Shown: positions 1-10,247 of the stretch, piece after piece
Position numbering within the stretch: position 1 is the stretch's first letter
How the letters are laid out: each line of letters opens with the position of its first letter
NCBI GenBank assembly: GCA_913061055.1
Contig: CAJXVA010000006.1
Span: forward strand, 1 to 64,000
DNA from: an uncultured Pseudomonadota bacterium
Lineage (GTDB): Bacteria > Myxococcota_A > Polyangia > Nannocystales > Nannocystaceae
Direction of reading: 5' to 3'
DNA: 64,000 bases
Notes under the pieces: generated by a model
The model's input: the letters and a program-made list of their open reading frames with translations, nothing else
What the model was told of the DNA's origin: nothing
Database searches by the model: none
Position numbers and translations under genes: made by a program

Positions 1-1435
1 CGCCGAGCGTGGTGCCGTCGTCGTACGACGGGCCGGCCAAGACGACCTCTCGGTCACTCGGGAGCTCAGCGAGGGATCGGACGGCGCGTCGTACTCGCGG
101 TCCGTGATCACCCGGGTGCTGGACTCCGGGGAGCCGGTGCTCAGCGTGGACGCGGCCGCCGACGAACGGTTCGACGACTCTCGTAGCATCAGTCACCTCA
201 ACCTCCGGTCCGTGCTCGCGGTTCCCCTGCGGTTTCGCGGCGAGCTCCTGGGTGCTGCGTACGTCGATCACCGACTGCGCCGTGGAAACTTTGGCGAGGA
301 TGACCTCGCGCATATGGAGGCGTTCTCCGACCTGGCGGCCCTTGCCGTTGCCCACGCCGCAGCGTTGGCGGATCTGGAGCACAAGACCGAGGCACTGACC
401 CTCTCCTCGGAGCAGCTCGCGGCCCTGCTGGAGCAGCGGGAGGCCGAGGTCCTGGCACTGCGGGAGGACGCGCGCCGACAGAGTCCACCGACCGATGGCT
501 ATCGCGGCATCATCGGCAGCGCGCCGAGGATGCAGGACGTCTTCCGGCTGATCGATCGTGTCGCCGATGCCGATGTGCCGGTCGTGGTCTACGGCGAGAG
601 CGGCACCGGGAAGGAACTGGTCGCCCGTGCCCTTCACAACGCGGGGAGCCGAAGCAGCGGACCGTTCATCGCCGAGAACTGCGGCGCCATTCCTGAAACG
701 CTACTGGAGAGCGTGCTGTTCGGGCACGCTCGTGGGGCCTTCACCGGAGCCCAGAAGGCGAAGCCGGGTTTGTTCGAAGCTGCCAACGGCGGAACGATCT
801 TTCTCGATGAGGTCTCGGAGATGAGCATGGGCATGCAGACCAAGCTGCTGCGGGTGCTTCAAGAAAACGAGGTCCGCCGGATCGGTGAGACCAGTCCGCG
901 CTCGGTCGACGTTCGCCTGCTCGCGGCCAGCAACCGAGACCTCGAGGCGATGGTCGAGGCTGGGACCTTCCGTCGCGACCTGTTCTACCGAATCAACGTC
1001 GTGCGGGTGAACCTGCCCGCGCTGCGCGAGCGGCCGGAGGACATCCTGCCGCTGATCGAGCACTTCTTTGCCCGGCACAAGGCCGCAGCGCTGCGCCTCG
1101 CGCCGTCGGTCGTCCGCGCGCTGCGAGGGTACGCGTGGCCTGGCAACGTCCGGCAATTGGAGAACGAGGTCCAGCGCTGGATCGCCTTGTGCGAGGGGGC
1201 GGTCGCGTTGCAGGACCTCTCGGCGGCGATTGTGGGTGCGGCCCAGCCGGAGGGCATCGACCCCGACGACCTCCGGATCCGGCCGAGGGTTGAGCGCATG
1301 GAGCGAGATCTCATCGCTCGGGCCCTGCAGCGCACGGGTAACAACCAGACCCAAGCCGCGCAGCTCTTGGGGCTCAGTCGCTACGGCCTGCAGAAGAAAC
1401 TCAAGCGTCTCGAACTCGATGGGCACCGGAGTTGA
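1..1435 (+). CDS. sigma54-dependent Fis-family transcriptional regulator with N-terminal GAF domain (5' end outside window)
   Basis: GESGTGKELVARALH Walker A, GAFTGA motif (GHARGAFTGAQKAKPG), C-terminal Fis-type HTH (NNQTQAAQLLGLSRYGLQKKLKRL); frame is open to the window edge and GAF-like sequence precedes the AAA+ domain. Confidence 0.93.
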   Translation, partial: AERGAVVVRRAGQDDLSVTRELSEGSDGASYSRSVITRVLDSGEPVLSVDAAADERFDDSRSISHLNLRSVLAVPLRFRGELLGAAYVDHRLRRGNFGEDDLAHMEAFSDLAALAVAHAAALADLEHKTEALTLSSEQLAALLEQREAEVLALREDARRQSPPTDGYRGIIGSAPRMQDVFRLIDRVADADVPVVVYGESGTGKELVARALHNAGSRSSGPFIAENCGAIPETLLESVLFGHARGAFTGAQKAKPGLFEAANGGTIFLDEVSEMSMGMQTKLLRVLQENEVRRIGETSPRSVDVRLLAASNRDLEAMVEAGTFRRDLFYRINVVRVNLPALRERPEDILPLIEHFFARHKAAALRLAPSVVRALRGYAWPGNVRQLENEVQRWIALCEGAVALQDLSAAIVGAAQPEGIDPDDLRIRPRVERMERDLIARALQRTGNNQTQAAQLLGLSRYGLQKKLKRLELDGHRS

Positions 1436-1553
1436 CGTGGCGGGGGCCTCAAGCGCCAACCTGGTTGCCGGATCCGGCGGATGCCGCGTCGCAGACGCCC
1501 AAGAACCTACGCCAACGAAACGCGGTATGATGTTTGCTATCAGTAGGGGAGAG

Positions 1554-1970
1554 ATGAGTCGCTCGATCGCATCGTTGTTCGTCTTTGGCGTGCTTGCCGC
1601 AGCTTGCAACGATCCGGCCCCCGTCTCTGCGCACCGCAGTTCGGTTCTGATCGGTGATCGAGGGATCTCGATTCCGTTGCCGCCGCCAAGCGTGTTGCAG
1701 GCGCCTCAACAAGAGGTCGAGGTTCACGGAGCCTTGGAGGGGACGTTCGATGAAGGCGCGGAAGTGCGCATCGTCGACACCGCGGGCGGGGATGAGGCTT
1801 CGGTCGCGCCCGAGGGCACCTCGTTCATCGCGACCCTCGAGGTCGACCTGACCGATGCCTGCCTCGAGACTTGGGTCGTCGATGCGGATGGGGTGGAGAG
1901 CGAACGACGCTTGTACTCGACGCAGGTCGAGGCCGACGACTCCATCCGTGTTGTGCCCGGCTGCGATTGA
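1554..1970 (+). CDS. small putative lipoprotein, unknown function
   Basis: ORF 1068..1970 with internal ATG at 1554 giving MSRSIASLFVFGVLAAAC (lipobox), SD-like aggggaga upstream. Confidence 0.6.
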   Translation: MSRSIASLFVFGVLAAACNDPAPVSAHRSSVLIGDRGISIPLPPPSVLQAPQQEVEVHGALEGTFDEGAEVRIVDTAGGDEASVAPEGTSFIATLEVDLTDACLETWVVDADGVESERRLYSTQVEADDSIRVVPGCD

Positions 1971-2024
1971 GCGGGGGGACCGGCTTCCGCGGCACCCCGC
2001 TCGGCCAGTGGCGTGTTGGCGATC

Positions 2025-2061
2025 AAAAAAAGGCGCAGGCTCCGAAGAGGCTGCGCCTTTC
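2025..2061. terminator. bidirectional rho-independent-type hairpin between convergent genes
   Basis: aaaaaaaggcgcag-gctccgaagag-ctgcgccttt inverted repeat with A/T tracts. Confidence 0.75.
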
Positions 2062-2080
2062 ATGCGGTTGCTTGACCGGG

Positions 2081-3064
2081 TCAGTCCGTCCGCTTCGCCT
2101 TGAAGGGGAAGTAGAACCGGGCACCGAGCTGGAACGTGACGTTGTGGAAGACGTCGCGGTCGCTGCCGTTCACGCGGGGCGGAACGTCGTCGACCGTCGC
2201 GTTGAGGCCGGTGAGGTTGACGCCCGTGACGATGTCCTGAATCTCGAAGTTGATCGCGACCCAGGGGACGCCGGCGAACAGGTTGATGCCGCCGCCGAAG
2301 CTACCGCCGACCTTCACGCCAGTGTCCGCTTGGACCGGGTGAAGCAGACACTCCGAGTTCTGCGCGCCTCCCAGAGAGGGATCGTTGCAGAACGTCGCGG
2401 AGGAGACGTCTTCGGAGAGCCCGTTCTGTGCAGAGGTGCTCTCGTCGTCGTATTGCGAGGCGTAGTTGACCAGGCCGAGACCACCAAAGACGTAGATGTC
2501 GTACTCGGTGAAGATCGACGAGAACAACCCAAGCTTGCCTGCGAAGGGCGTGAACACGGCGTCAACAGATGCCTGCCACTGGGCGCGGACCAGACCTGCG
2601 CGGAAGTCGTGGAGAAGCGGGGCCGGGTTGTCGACCTCGCCGTTGTTCCGGCATGGAGCCGATCCGCCGCAGGTCGTCGCCTCGGGGTTGGCGGGGTTGA
2701 CCGGCAGGTCGGGGTCGGTGGTTCCCGAGGCGTAGCCGCTCGGTAGACCACCGTTGTTGACTGCGCGCAGGAGTTTCGATTCCAGCGGCACGATGCCGTA
2801 GCCGAACGTACCCCGAACACCGATCCAGTCGGCGAAGTGGAACGTGGCTTTGGCGCCGACGTACCCCATGTGTACGAACGGCTGCGAAAGCGACATCCCG
2901 ACGTACGGGGTGAGCTGGAAGCGGAACTTCCGGAGCTGGATCTTCTTGCGAACGATGGGCTCGCCCTCGAGCGGGCCCTTCTTCTTGGCTGCGGAGGCTT
3001 CGTTGGCGTACAGACCGGCGCCAAGGAAAACAGCCAGGAACGTTGCGATTTTGCGAGTGTTCAT
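2081..3064 (-). CDS. outer membrane beta-barrel domain protein (OMP_myx-like)
   Basis: signal peptide MNTRKIATFLAVFLGAGLYANEASA, barrel-like alternating hydrophobic strands, terminal aromatic strand (GARFYFPFKA). Confidence 0.7.
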   Translation of the reverse strand: MNTRKIATFLAVFLGAGLYANEASAAKKKGPLEGEPIVRKKIQLRKFRFQLTPYVGMSLSQPFVHMGYVGAKATFHFADWIGVRGTFGYGIVPLESKLLRAVNNGGLPSGYASGTTDPDLPVNPANPEATTCGGSAPCRNNGEVDNPAPLLHDFRAGLVRAQWQASVDAVFTPFAGKLGLFSSIFTEYDIYVFGGLGLVNYASQYDDESTSAQNGLSEDVSSATFCNDPSLGGAQNSECLLHPVQADTGVKVGGSFGGGINLFAGVPWVAINFEIQDIVTGVNLTGLNATVDDVPPRVNGSDRDVFHNVTFQLGARFYFPFKAKRTD

Positions 3065-3085
3065 GTCGGTCCTCTTCGGTGTGGC

Positions 3086-4147
3086 CTAGCGCGGAGTCTT
3101 GTACTCGAAGCTGGTTGGGAGGAAGAAGCTGACGCCCAGGAAGAACGTCACGTTGAACGCAAGCTGGAAGTCCGAAGCGTCCTTGGCAGCCTGGGGGTCG
3201 TCCAGTGCCGGGTCGTCGCCGACACCCATCGCGATGAGGTCGCTGTCCGGGCCGCGGTTGATGGGCTCGAGCTTGTCTGCGTAGACCCAGCTGCGAACGC
3301 CGAAGTTGAACGACACCCAGTCGATCTTCGGCGCGTAGAAGCGACCGACCAGACCGAAGTGTCCTCCGCCAGTGACCGTGCTGAACGGCTCGTGGAGTGC
3401 TTCGTACCGGGGAATGACCTGCGTTTGCAGGGCACCACCGCCGACGACCACGCCGCCCTCCCAGTGGAGTAGGGCGCGGTTGAAGATGGCGATCTTCCCG
3501 TAGAACGGGTTGTACGTGAAGTTGACGCTGCCCTGCCAAAGCGTACGGTTGGCGGTCAGCAGCAACCCTTCCTGGATCTTGATGTTGTCGTACCGCGGGG
3601 TTCGGGCTCCGAGGAGTCCCGTTCCCGTGAGGCCGATCGCCATCCGGTTGTTGAGCCAGTAGTTGAAGTCGAGCCCGATCGTGTAGTGACGAACGTACGG
3701 GTCGTTGACCGTGATCCCGAACTGAGGCATCAGCTCGAAGCGCTTCTTCTTGAGCATGCGCTGTCGCTGAACGACCGTGATCAGGCCACGCTCGGCCTGG
3801 ATCTGGTCCTCCTCGGTGCCGAGGTCGTCGGCAGTCGATTCAGGCGTGGCGCCATCATCGACGCTTCCGTCGTCGTCATCGTCGAGATCGAGGTCTACGA
3901 CTCCGGCGTCACCGCCATCGCCGGGGTCTTCACCTTCGGCCGGGGGCTCTTCTTCGCCCTCGTCAATGATGACCAGGTCTTCTTCATCGTCCCCCGCAGG
4001 TTCGGCATCAGCTTCTGGCTGGACGCGGACCTGAGTGGTCCACGCCGCGCTGCCTGCACTGAGAGGGGCTGCCAGCGCGGACGCGGGCAGGGTGATGGAA
4101 AGAAGGGGGACGAGGGCCATGGAGGCCCCGGACAAGTTGCGACGCAT
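3086..4147 (-). CDS. outer membrane beta-barrel domain protein with Asp/Glu-rich N-terminal segment (paralogue of preceding gene)
   Basis: start chosen at MRRNLSGASMALVPLLSITLPASALA with SD-like gaggtgag; acidic stretch then barrel LKKKRFELMPQFGITVNDPYVRHYTIGLDFNYWL. Confidence 0.7.
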   Translation of the reverse strand: MRRNLSGASMALVPLLSITLPASALAAPLSAGSAAWTTQVRVQPEADAEPAGDDEEDLVIIDEGEEEPPAEGEDPGDGGDAGVVDLDLDDDDDGSVDDGATPESTADDLGTEEDQIQAERGLITVVQRQRMLKKKRFELMPQFGITVNDPYVRHYTIGLDFNYWLNNRMAIGLTGTGLLGARTPRYDNIKIQEGLLLTANRTLWQGSVNFTYNPFYGKIAIFNRALLHWEGGVVVGGGALQTQVIPRYEALHEPFSTVTGGGHFGLVGRFYAPKIDWVSFNFGVRSWVYADKLEPINRGPDSDLIAMGVGDDPALDDPQAAKDASDFQLAFNVTFFLGVSFFLPTSFEYKTPR

Positions 4148-4841
4148 GCTGCTCACCTCAACGTGTCGACTGCGGAGTGGAGATCCGCGTGGGCCCGGCG
4201 CGGACGCCGAGCTGACTGCGACGCGCAAATACGCGTCGAGGAGGATGCCGCTGGGCCGAGAATGGGCCGGTTGGCGGACGTGGACTTCGAGCTCGTAAGC
4301 TTCAAGGAAAGGGTCACCCGAGTGGAGTTCACGCTGCCCAGGGTGGGCGTTCGAGAGGGGGTTGCGCGGGGTTCGTGCCGCCCGGCCGGAGAGGCCGCGA
4401 GGCGCTGCGGCCGCACGGTATCACCGAATGCACCGCGTGTGGCGACATGTCGTGCGCAGACTCGCGCATCGCGATGCTCATTGGAAGCGGCGCGGCGAGC
4501 GGTCGAGGTCCGGGGGGACGTGGGACGCGAACTCATGCTGAAATAGGCCCCGAGGTAGGACACTGGGGCAATTGGGCGGGGGGACCGTAACACAGCGCAT
4601 TTTTGGTCACAACAGGACAATTCGGGGCTTCTGGGGACAATGGCGAGTCTTCTTGCGCGGGGGCGTGGGAGCGCGATCATGCGCGGCAATGTGCTGTGAT
4701 TGTCAGGGCTTGCCGGCGCGCCGCCCGGTGCTAGGCGGGCCCCCGGTCCGGCTGGATCGGGGCGAGGGCTTCAACGCGCTCTCTCTGGCACGCGGAACAG
4801 AGGCCGAGGTTCCGACGGATCCTGCCGATCCGAAATGCGCG

Positions 4842-6014
4842 CTAGGCGCCGTCTTCGTCGAAAAACACGGCATCCACAAACGCCTGCGGCTCGAAGTCGC
4901 GAAGGTCTTCGATCCCTTCGCCGATTCCGATGTGGCGGATCGGGACGCCGAGCTCATCACAGATCCCAAGGACGACACCTCCCTTTGCGGTGCCGTCGAG
5001 CTTGGTGACCACCAGGCCGGTGAAGTCCATCGTCTCCTTGAACAGCTTGGCCTGTGCCAGCGCGTTCTGGCCGATGGTGGCGTCGAGCACGAGGAAGGTG
5101 TCGTGGGGCCCGAGCCCGTCGGGAGCATCCGGCACGCCCGACCGGACGGCCTTCGCAGCCGCACGCCCGACCTTCTGGAGTTCGTCCATCAGCTCTTTGC
5201 GGGTGTGTAGCCGGCCCGCGGTATCGCAGAGCACGACGTCGTAGCCGCCGGCGCGGCCTTTCTCGATGCCCTCGAAGATGACCGAACTGGGGTCGGCTTT
5301 ATCGGCGCCATGGTGAAGGTCGCAACCGACCCGCTCCGCCCAGACGCCAAGCTGCTCGACCGCTGCGGCGCGGAAGGTGTCGGCGGCGACGAGCAAGACC
5401 TTGCGACCTTCGGCGGCGTGCCGTGCTGCGAGCTTGCCCAGCGTGGTGGTCTTGCCGACTCCGTTCACGCCGATCATCAGCAGGACGTACGGGGCGGGGT
5501 CTGGGGCGAAGTCTTGCGCCGGCGCCTGAACATCCACGATCTCCAGCGCAGCGCTCCGAATCACCCCCCACACGGCGTCGGCGTCGGCGACATCCTCCCG
5601 GTCCAAGACGTCGCTGACTCGGTCCATCAGCTTCTGCGCGGTGGCGGTGCCGATGTCCGATGTGAACAGCACCTCTTCCACGTTGTCGCGCAGGGCATCG
5701 TCCACCGTGGGTTTGCCGCGGAAGAGCGTGGCGAGTTTGGCGACGAACCCACCGCGGGTCTTGGCCAGACCCTCGCGGTAGCGCGCTGCGATCTTGTCCT
5801 GATCACGGGGGGCCTTGGGGCGCGCGACCGGTTCAGGCAGGGCTTGGGGGCCGTCCTCCTCAGGAGCGTCTTCCGCATCTTCGTCGGCCCCCGGCGCGGG
5901 GGGCAGGGAGAGGTCGACGGTGCCGGAGAGCGCGGGGTCGCGCCGACGGAGGATGACGAACCCGGCGGCCGCGACGACGGCCACGAGTAGGGCAATGAGC
6001 AGCAAGGGATCCAT
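4842..6014 (-). CDS. ftsY: signal recognition particle receptor FtsY
   Basis: GVNGVGKTTTLGKLA, DTAGRLHT, TKLDGTAKGG GTPase motifs; N-terminal TM helix MDPLLLIALLVAVVAAAGFVI. Confidence 0.96.
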   Translation of the reverse strand: MDPLLLIALLVAVVAAAGFVILRRRDPALSGTVDLSLPPAPGADEDAEDAPEEDGPQALPEPVARPKAPRDQDKIAARYREGLAKTRGGFVAKLATLFRGKPTVDDALRDNVEEVLFTSDIGTATAQKLMDRVSDVLDREDVADADAVWGVIRSAALEIVDVQAPAQDFAPDPAPYVLLMIGVNGVGKTTTLGKLAARHAAEGRKVLLVAADTFRAAAVEQLGVWAERVGCDLHHGADKADPSSVIFEGIEKGRAGGYDVVLCDTAGRLHTRKELMDELQKVGRAAAKAVRSGVPDAPDGLGPHDTFLVLDATIGQNALAQAKLFKETMDFTGLVVTKLDGTAKGGVVLGICDELGVPIRHIGIGEGIEDLRDFEPQAFVDAVFFDEDGA

Positions 6015-6068
6015 GAGGCGGCGGTGCGCGCAGCTTCGCCGCGTCGCACCCCGCTCGCAAGGGGTTGG

Positions 6069-6220
6069 GATCGCACGGTGAGATCTGCGATCAGATCCCC
6101 CGGGCGGTCGGAATTCGATCTCCCAGCTCCGGGTCGCCGACACCAGCCGATCTCCGGATCTCGCCGCAGAGGTGATCTGCGTGGCGATCTCGCGAGATCC
6201 CGGGGATCGCGGCCGAGATC
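6069..6220. repeat. cluster of 12 GATC sites within palindromic GAGATC/GATCTC and GATCCC/GGGATC motifs
   Basis: GATC at 6069,6082,6089,6094,6117,6149,6157,6174,6186,6196,6205,6217; perfect palindrome GATCTCGCGAGATC at 6186-6199. Confidence 0.9.
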
Positions 6221-6286
6221 CCCGGGGCGTCCGTCCGTCTTCCCCTCGTGACCCGCGGGGTGCTAACCCCTTGAACCGCTGCTGCC

Positions 6287-9200
6287 ATGCGTTTGAAGAA
6301 GGTCGAAGTTCAGGGCTTCAAGTCGTTCGCGGACCGCCAGGTGATCCTCGTGGACGATCACGTCACGGGCGTCATCGGGCCCAACGGTTGCGGCAAGTCC
6401 AACATCGTTGATGCGGTCCGCTGGGCCATGGGCGAACAGAGCGCCAAGCATCTGCGGGGCACCGGCATGTCCGATGTGATCTTCGCCGGCTGCAGCACGC
6501 GAGGCCCCGGCGGCATGGCAGAGGTCACCCTCACGTTCGAGAACAACGGGGATGACCACCTCGCGCACTTCGACGCGCGGGATATCGCGATCACCCGGCG
6601 ACTGTTCGCCGACGGCACAAGCGAATACCTCATCAACAAGGTCCCAGCCCGCTTGCGTGACATCACGGAGCTGCTGATGGGGACCGGCGCGGGTACCAAG
6701 GGCTACTCGATCATCGCCCAGGGCCAGGTCGGGCGGATCGTCAACTCCAAACCCGAAGAGCGTCGCCACATCATCGACGAAGCCGCGGGCATCACGCGAT
6801 TCAAGGCCCAGAAAGCAGCCGCGCAGCGGAAGATGGACGCCACGCGTCAGAACCTGCTGCGGACCTCCGATGTCATCGCCGAACTCGAGGCTCGACTCGG
6901 AACGCTGCGACGTCAGGCGCAGAAGGCAGAACGCTACAAGCGCTACAAGACCGAGCTGCGCGACCTCGACCTGTGCTCCGCCGCCCACAAGTACCTCGAA
7001 TTGGGCAGCACCGGCGCCGTCCTCGAAGGTCGGCGCGGAAACCTCGACGTCGAGACGGGCGACATCCGCGAATCTCTGGAGGCCCGCGAGTCCCAGATGG
7101 AAGGGATGCACAAAGAACTGGTCGGGGTCGAGGGACAGCTCTCCGACCACCAGCAGGCCTCCTACGACCTGGACAACCGGGTGCGGTTGCTCGAGGCCGA
7201 AAACGAGTACCGGCAGCGAGAGCGCGAGGGATTGGCCCGCAGCGGTACCGAGGCACGGGCCGAACTCGAGGCTGCGACTCGGACCCTCGAAGGGCTCGAC
7301 GGCGAGCTCGATGCGACGAAAGGCGAGCGCACGGCACTGCGCTCCGGTGAGGACAGCGAGCCTGCCCAGGCTGCGGTCGACCGCCTGGAGGTCGAAGCCC
7401 GCGATGCCGAGCGCGTGCTGGCACAGACCCGCGGCCGGATCGAATCGGCCAAGGTCCAAGCCGGCGAGCGGCGCTCCGCCCTCGCGGGTGCGCAGGCGCG
7501 GCACCAGTCACACCTCGAAGCCAAGGATGCCGCGACGGGGCGCCTCACGGAGCTGCAGACCGCGGCACAGGGACAGCGGGAGGCCGTGACCGGTGCGACC
7601 GAGCTGCACGCCCGCGCCGCAACGGCGGCGGACGCTGCCGCCGAGCTGCTCGAGTCGTTGGCAACCCGGCGCGGTGAACTCGACCGCGCTCGGATCAGCC
7701 TGCGCGAGCAGGTGGCGGCGGCCGAAGTCGAGTTGGATACCAAGCGGGCCGAGGTTCATCGCCACCGGTCCAGGCTGCAGTCTCTCGAAGAGATTCAGAA
7801 CCGCTACCGCGGGTGCGACAGCGGCGTGCAGCTGGTGATGGAACACCGGGCCGAGCTCGCGCCCGAGCTACACACGGATGGCAGCGTCAGCGGCCAGGAC
7901 ACACCAGGGGCGTCGCAGGCGGTCTACGGCATCTTCGCCGACTACGTGCACGCGCCAGAGCACCTCGAGACTGCGGTCAGCGCTGTGCTCGGGGACCGCC
8001 TCGAGGGCGTGGTCGTCGACGGTCCGCAGATCGGTGCGCGAGGGGTCGAGCTGCTCAAGCGCGAGCAGGAAGGCCGGACGACGTTTGTCCCCAAACATGG
8101 CCGCTCGCTCGCCGAGATTGCGCCTGAGGATGCGGGGACCATCGTGGACTTGCAGCCGGGCGTCCCTCTGGGATGGCACCGCCCCGACGAGAGCGCCATC
8201 ATCAGTGGCCCCACCGGGGAGAGCCCGTTCGAGGTGCTGGACCTCTCCGACGAGAGCGACGGACCGGGTGCCTCGCAAGAGGGGCCGCCGGCACCGTTGC
8301 CGCTCACCGAACAGGCCGGTGTGCTCGGCCGCCTCGCCGACCTCGTCGAGGTCAGCGGCGACTTGGGTCCCTTGGGCGGCGCGCTGCTCGGCGACACCGT
8401 GGTGGTCGAAAACCTCGAGCGCGCGCTCGCGTTGTGGGAAGCCGGACTGACCGGGAAGACCACGCTCGTCACCCTCGAGGGCGACCGGGTGGAGCCTACC
8501 GGCGTCGTCGTTGGCGGTTCTCCGACCGCGCTCAACGCCGCGCTGCTCCAGCAGAAACGCGAGATTCGCGAACTCCAGGAGATCCTCGCCTCGCTCGATG
8601 AGAGCTTCGAGTCCGCCCGTGGCCGGCACTTGGCCCTGGCCCAAGAACTCGCCTCCGTCGAGGCGGAGCGGGAGCAATCCGAGACGCATGTCCTCGAGGC
8701 CGAGACCGCACGGGTCCAGGCCGAAGCCGAGCGCACGCAGCTCGCGTCCGAGGTGCAGCGGCTGGGAGAAGAGGTCGAGGCGAAGACCGCTCTGGCCGAC
8801 GCGCTGCGCCGCGAGATCGACCAGCGTTCGCTGGAGATCGAGCAGCTCACCGAGTCGATCCGCTCCGGTCAAAATGCGGGTCGTCGAGCTCGAGGCCGAG
8901 GCTTCGACCGGCGAGGCGTCCCTACAAAGCCTGGCGGAGGAGCGCGACCGGTTGTCCGCCGCGCTGACCGAGGCGAAGGTCTCGCTGGCCAAGTGGCAGC
9001 AACAAAGCGATGCCCTCGATGCGACCCTCGAGCGGCTCGCGAGGCAATCCGATGCCGAGCGCCAGCGGATCGGCCGGCTCGAAGAAACCGCCGCGGCGTC
9101 CGAACGCCGGGTGGCCGAGTTGGACGCCGCCAGCGAGTCGGCAACCACCGAGCGGACCGAGCTACTCGAGAAGCGCACGGCGGCAACCGAGACGATGCAC

Positions 9201-10097
9201 CAGACTCGCGAGCGGTTCGAAGGCCTGCGGGCGCGGATCGACGAACTGTCGACCTCGATGAAGACGTTGCGGGGCGACCTCGACGAGCGTCGCACCAAGG
9301 TGGCCGAGGTGGAGCTGGGGCTGCAAGAGATCAACCTCGAGCGCCAGCACCTGCTCGCCGACGTTCGCGACCGGTTCGACCTGCTCCTGCCCGAAATCCT
9401 CATCGACTATCACGACCGTCCGTTGGCCGGCCGCCCCGAGCGGGAACGTCAGAAGGAACTCAAGCGCATCCTGTCCCGGATGGGTGAGGTCAACCTGACC
9501 GCGATCGACGAGTTTGAAGAGGTCTCGAGTCGCTTCGAGTATCTGACCCACCAGCGCGACGATCTCGAGCTGGCGATCAACCAGCTCCAAGAGGCGATCG
9601 ACAAGATCAACCGGACGACGAAGGAGCTGTTCAAGACCACGTTCGATGCGGTCAACGAGCGGTTCACGCAGCTGTTCCCTCGGTTGTTCGGGGGGGGCAG
9701 CGCCCACCTGAAGATGACCGACCCCGCCGATCTCCTGGGGACCGGCGTGGAGATCGAGGCGCGGCCTCCGGGCAAGCAGCCGCGGACCTTGGCGTTGCTC
9801 TCCGGCGGCGAGCAGGCACTGACCGCGGTCAGTTTGGTGTTCGCGATCTTCCTGATCAAGCCCAGCCCGTTTTGCATCCTGGACGAGGTCGACGCCCCGC
9901 TCGACGATGCGAACGTCGGGCGCTTCATCAGCCTGGTGCGCGAGCTGGCCCAGACCACGCAGTTCATCTTCATCACCCACAACAAGGTGTCGATGGAAGG
10001 AGCCGACCGGCTCTATGGGGTCACGATGGAGCAGCGCGGGGTTTCGAAGCTGGTCTCGGTCAACCTGCGCAAGGCCGTCGAACTCGCCTACAACTAG
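6287..10097 (+). CDS. smc: chromosome segregation protein SMC; reading frame shifts once near 8870-8876
   Basis: Walker A GPNGCGKSNIVDAVRWAMGEQSAKHLRG in ORF 6287..; signature LLSGGEQALTAVSLVFAIF and Walker B FCILDEVDAPLDDANVGRF in ORF ..10097; continuous coiled coil if one base is skipped in CAAAATG. Confidence 0.93.
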
Positions 10098-10247
10098 TAC
10101 GTCAGCTCTGAAGTTCGTTCCGGGTTCTCGGAGGAGTTCGGAGCAAGGGAGCGAAGCGTCCCGAAGGGATGCGCAGCGGGAGGGATAGACGGTACCGAAC
10201 GCAGGCCTGACCAACCGAGGGCACGGACTTCAGGCGTGAGGTACTAG
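10094..10247. repeat. inverted-repeat-bounded intergenic element (25-nt imperfect arms 10094-10118 / 10223-10247)
   Basis: ctagtacgtcagctctgaagttcgt versus reverse complement of acggacttcaggcgtgaggtactag, about 20/25 identical by eye. Confidence 0.65.

Noticed and set aside
9690-9697. G8 homopolymer in smc as a second frameshift or phase-variable site
   Set aside because: Frame is coherent on both sides (PRLFGGGSAHLKMTDP), so no shift is present; only a caution for sequencing.
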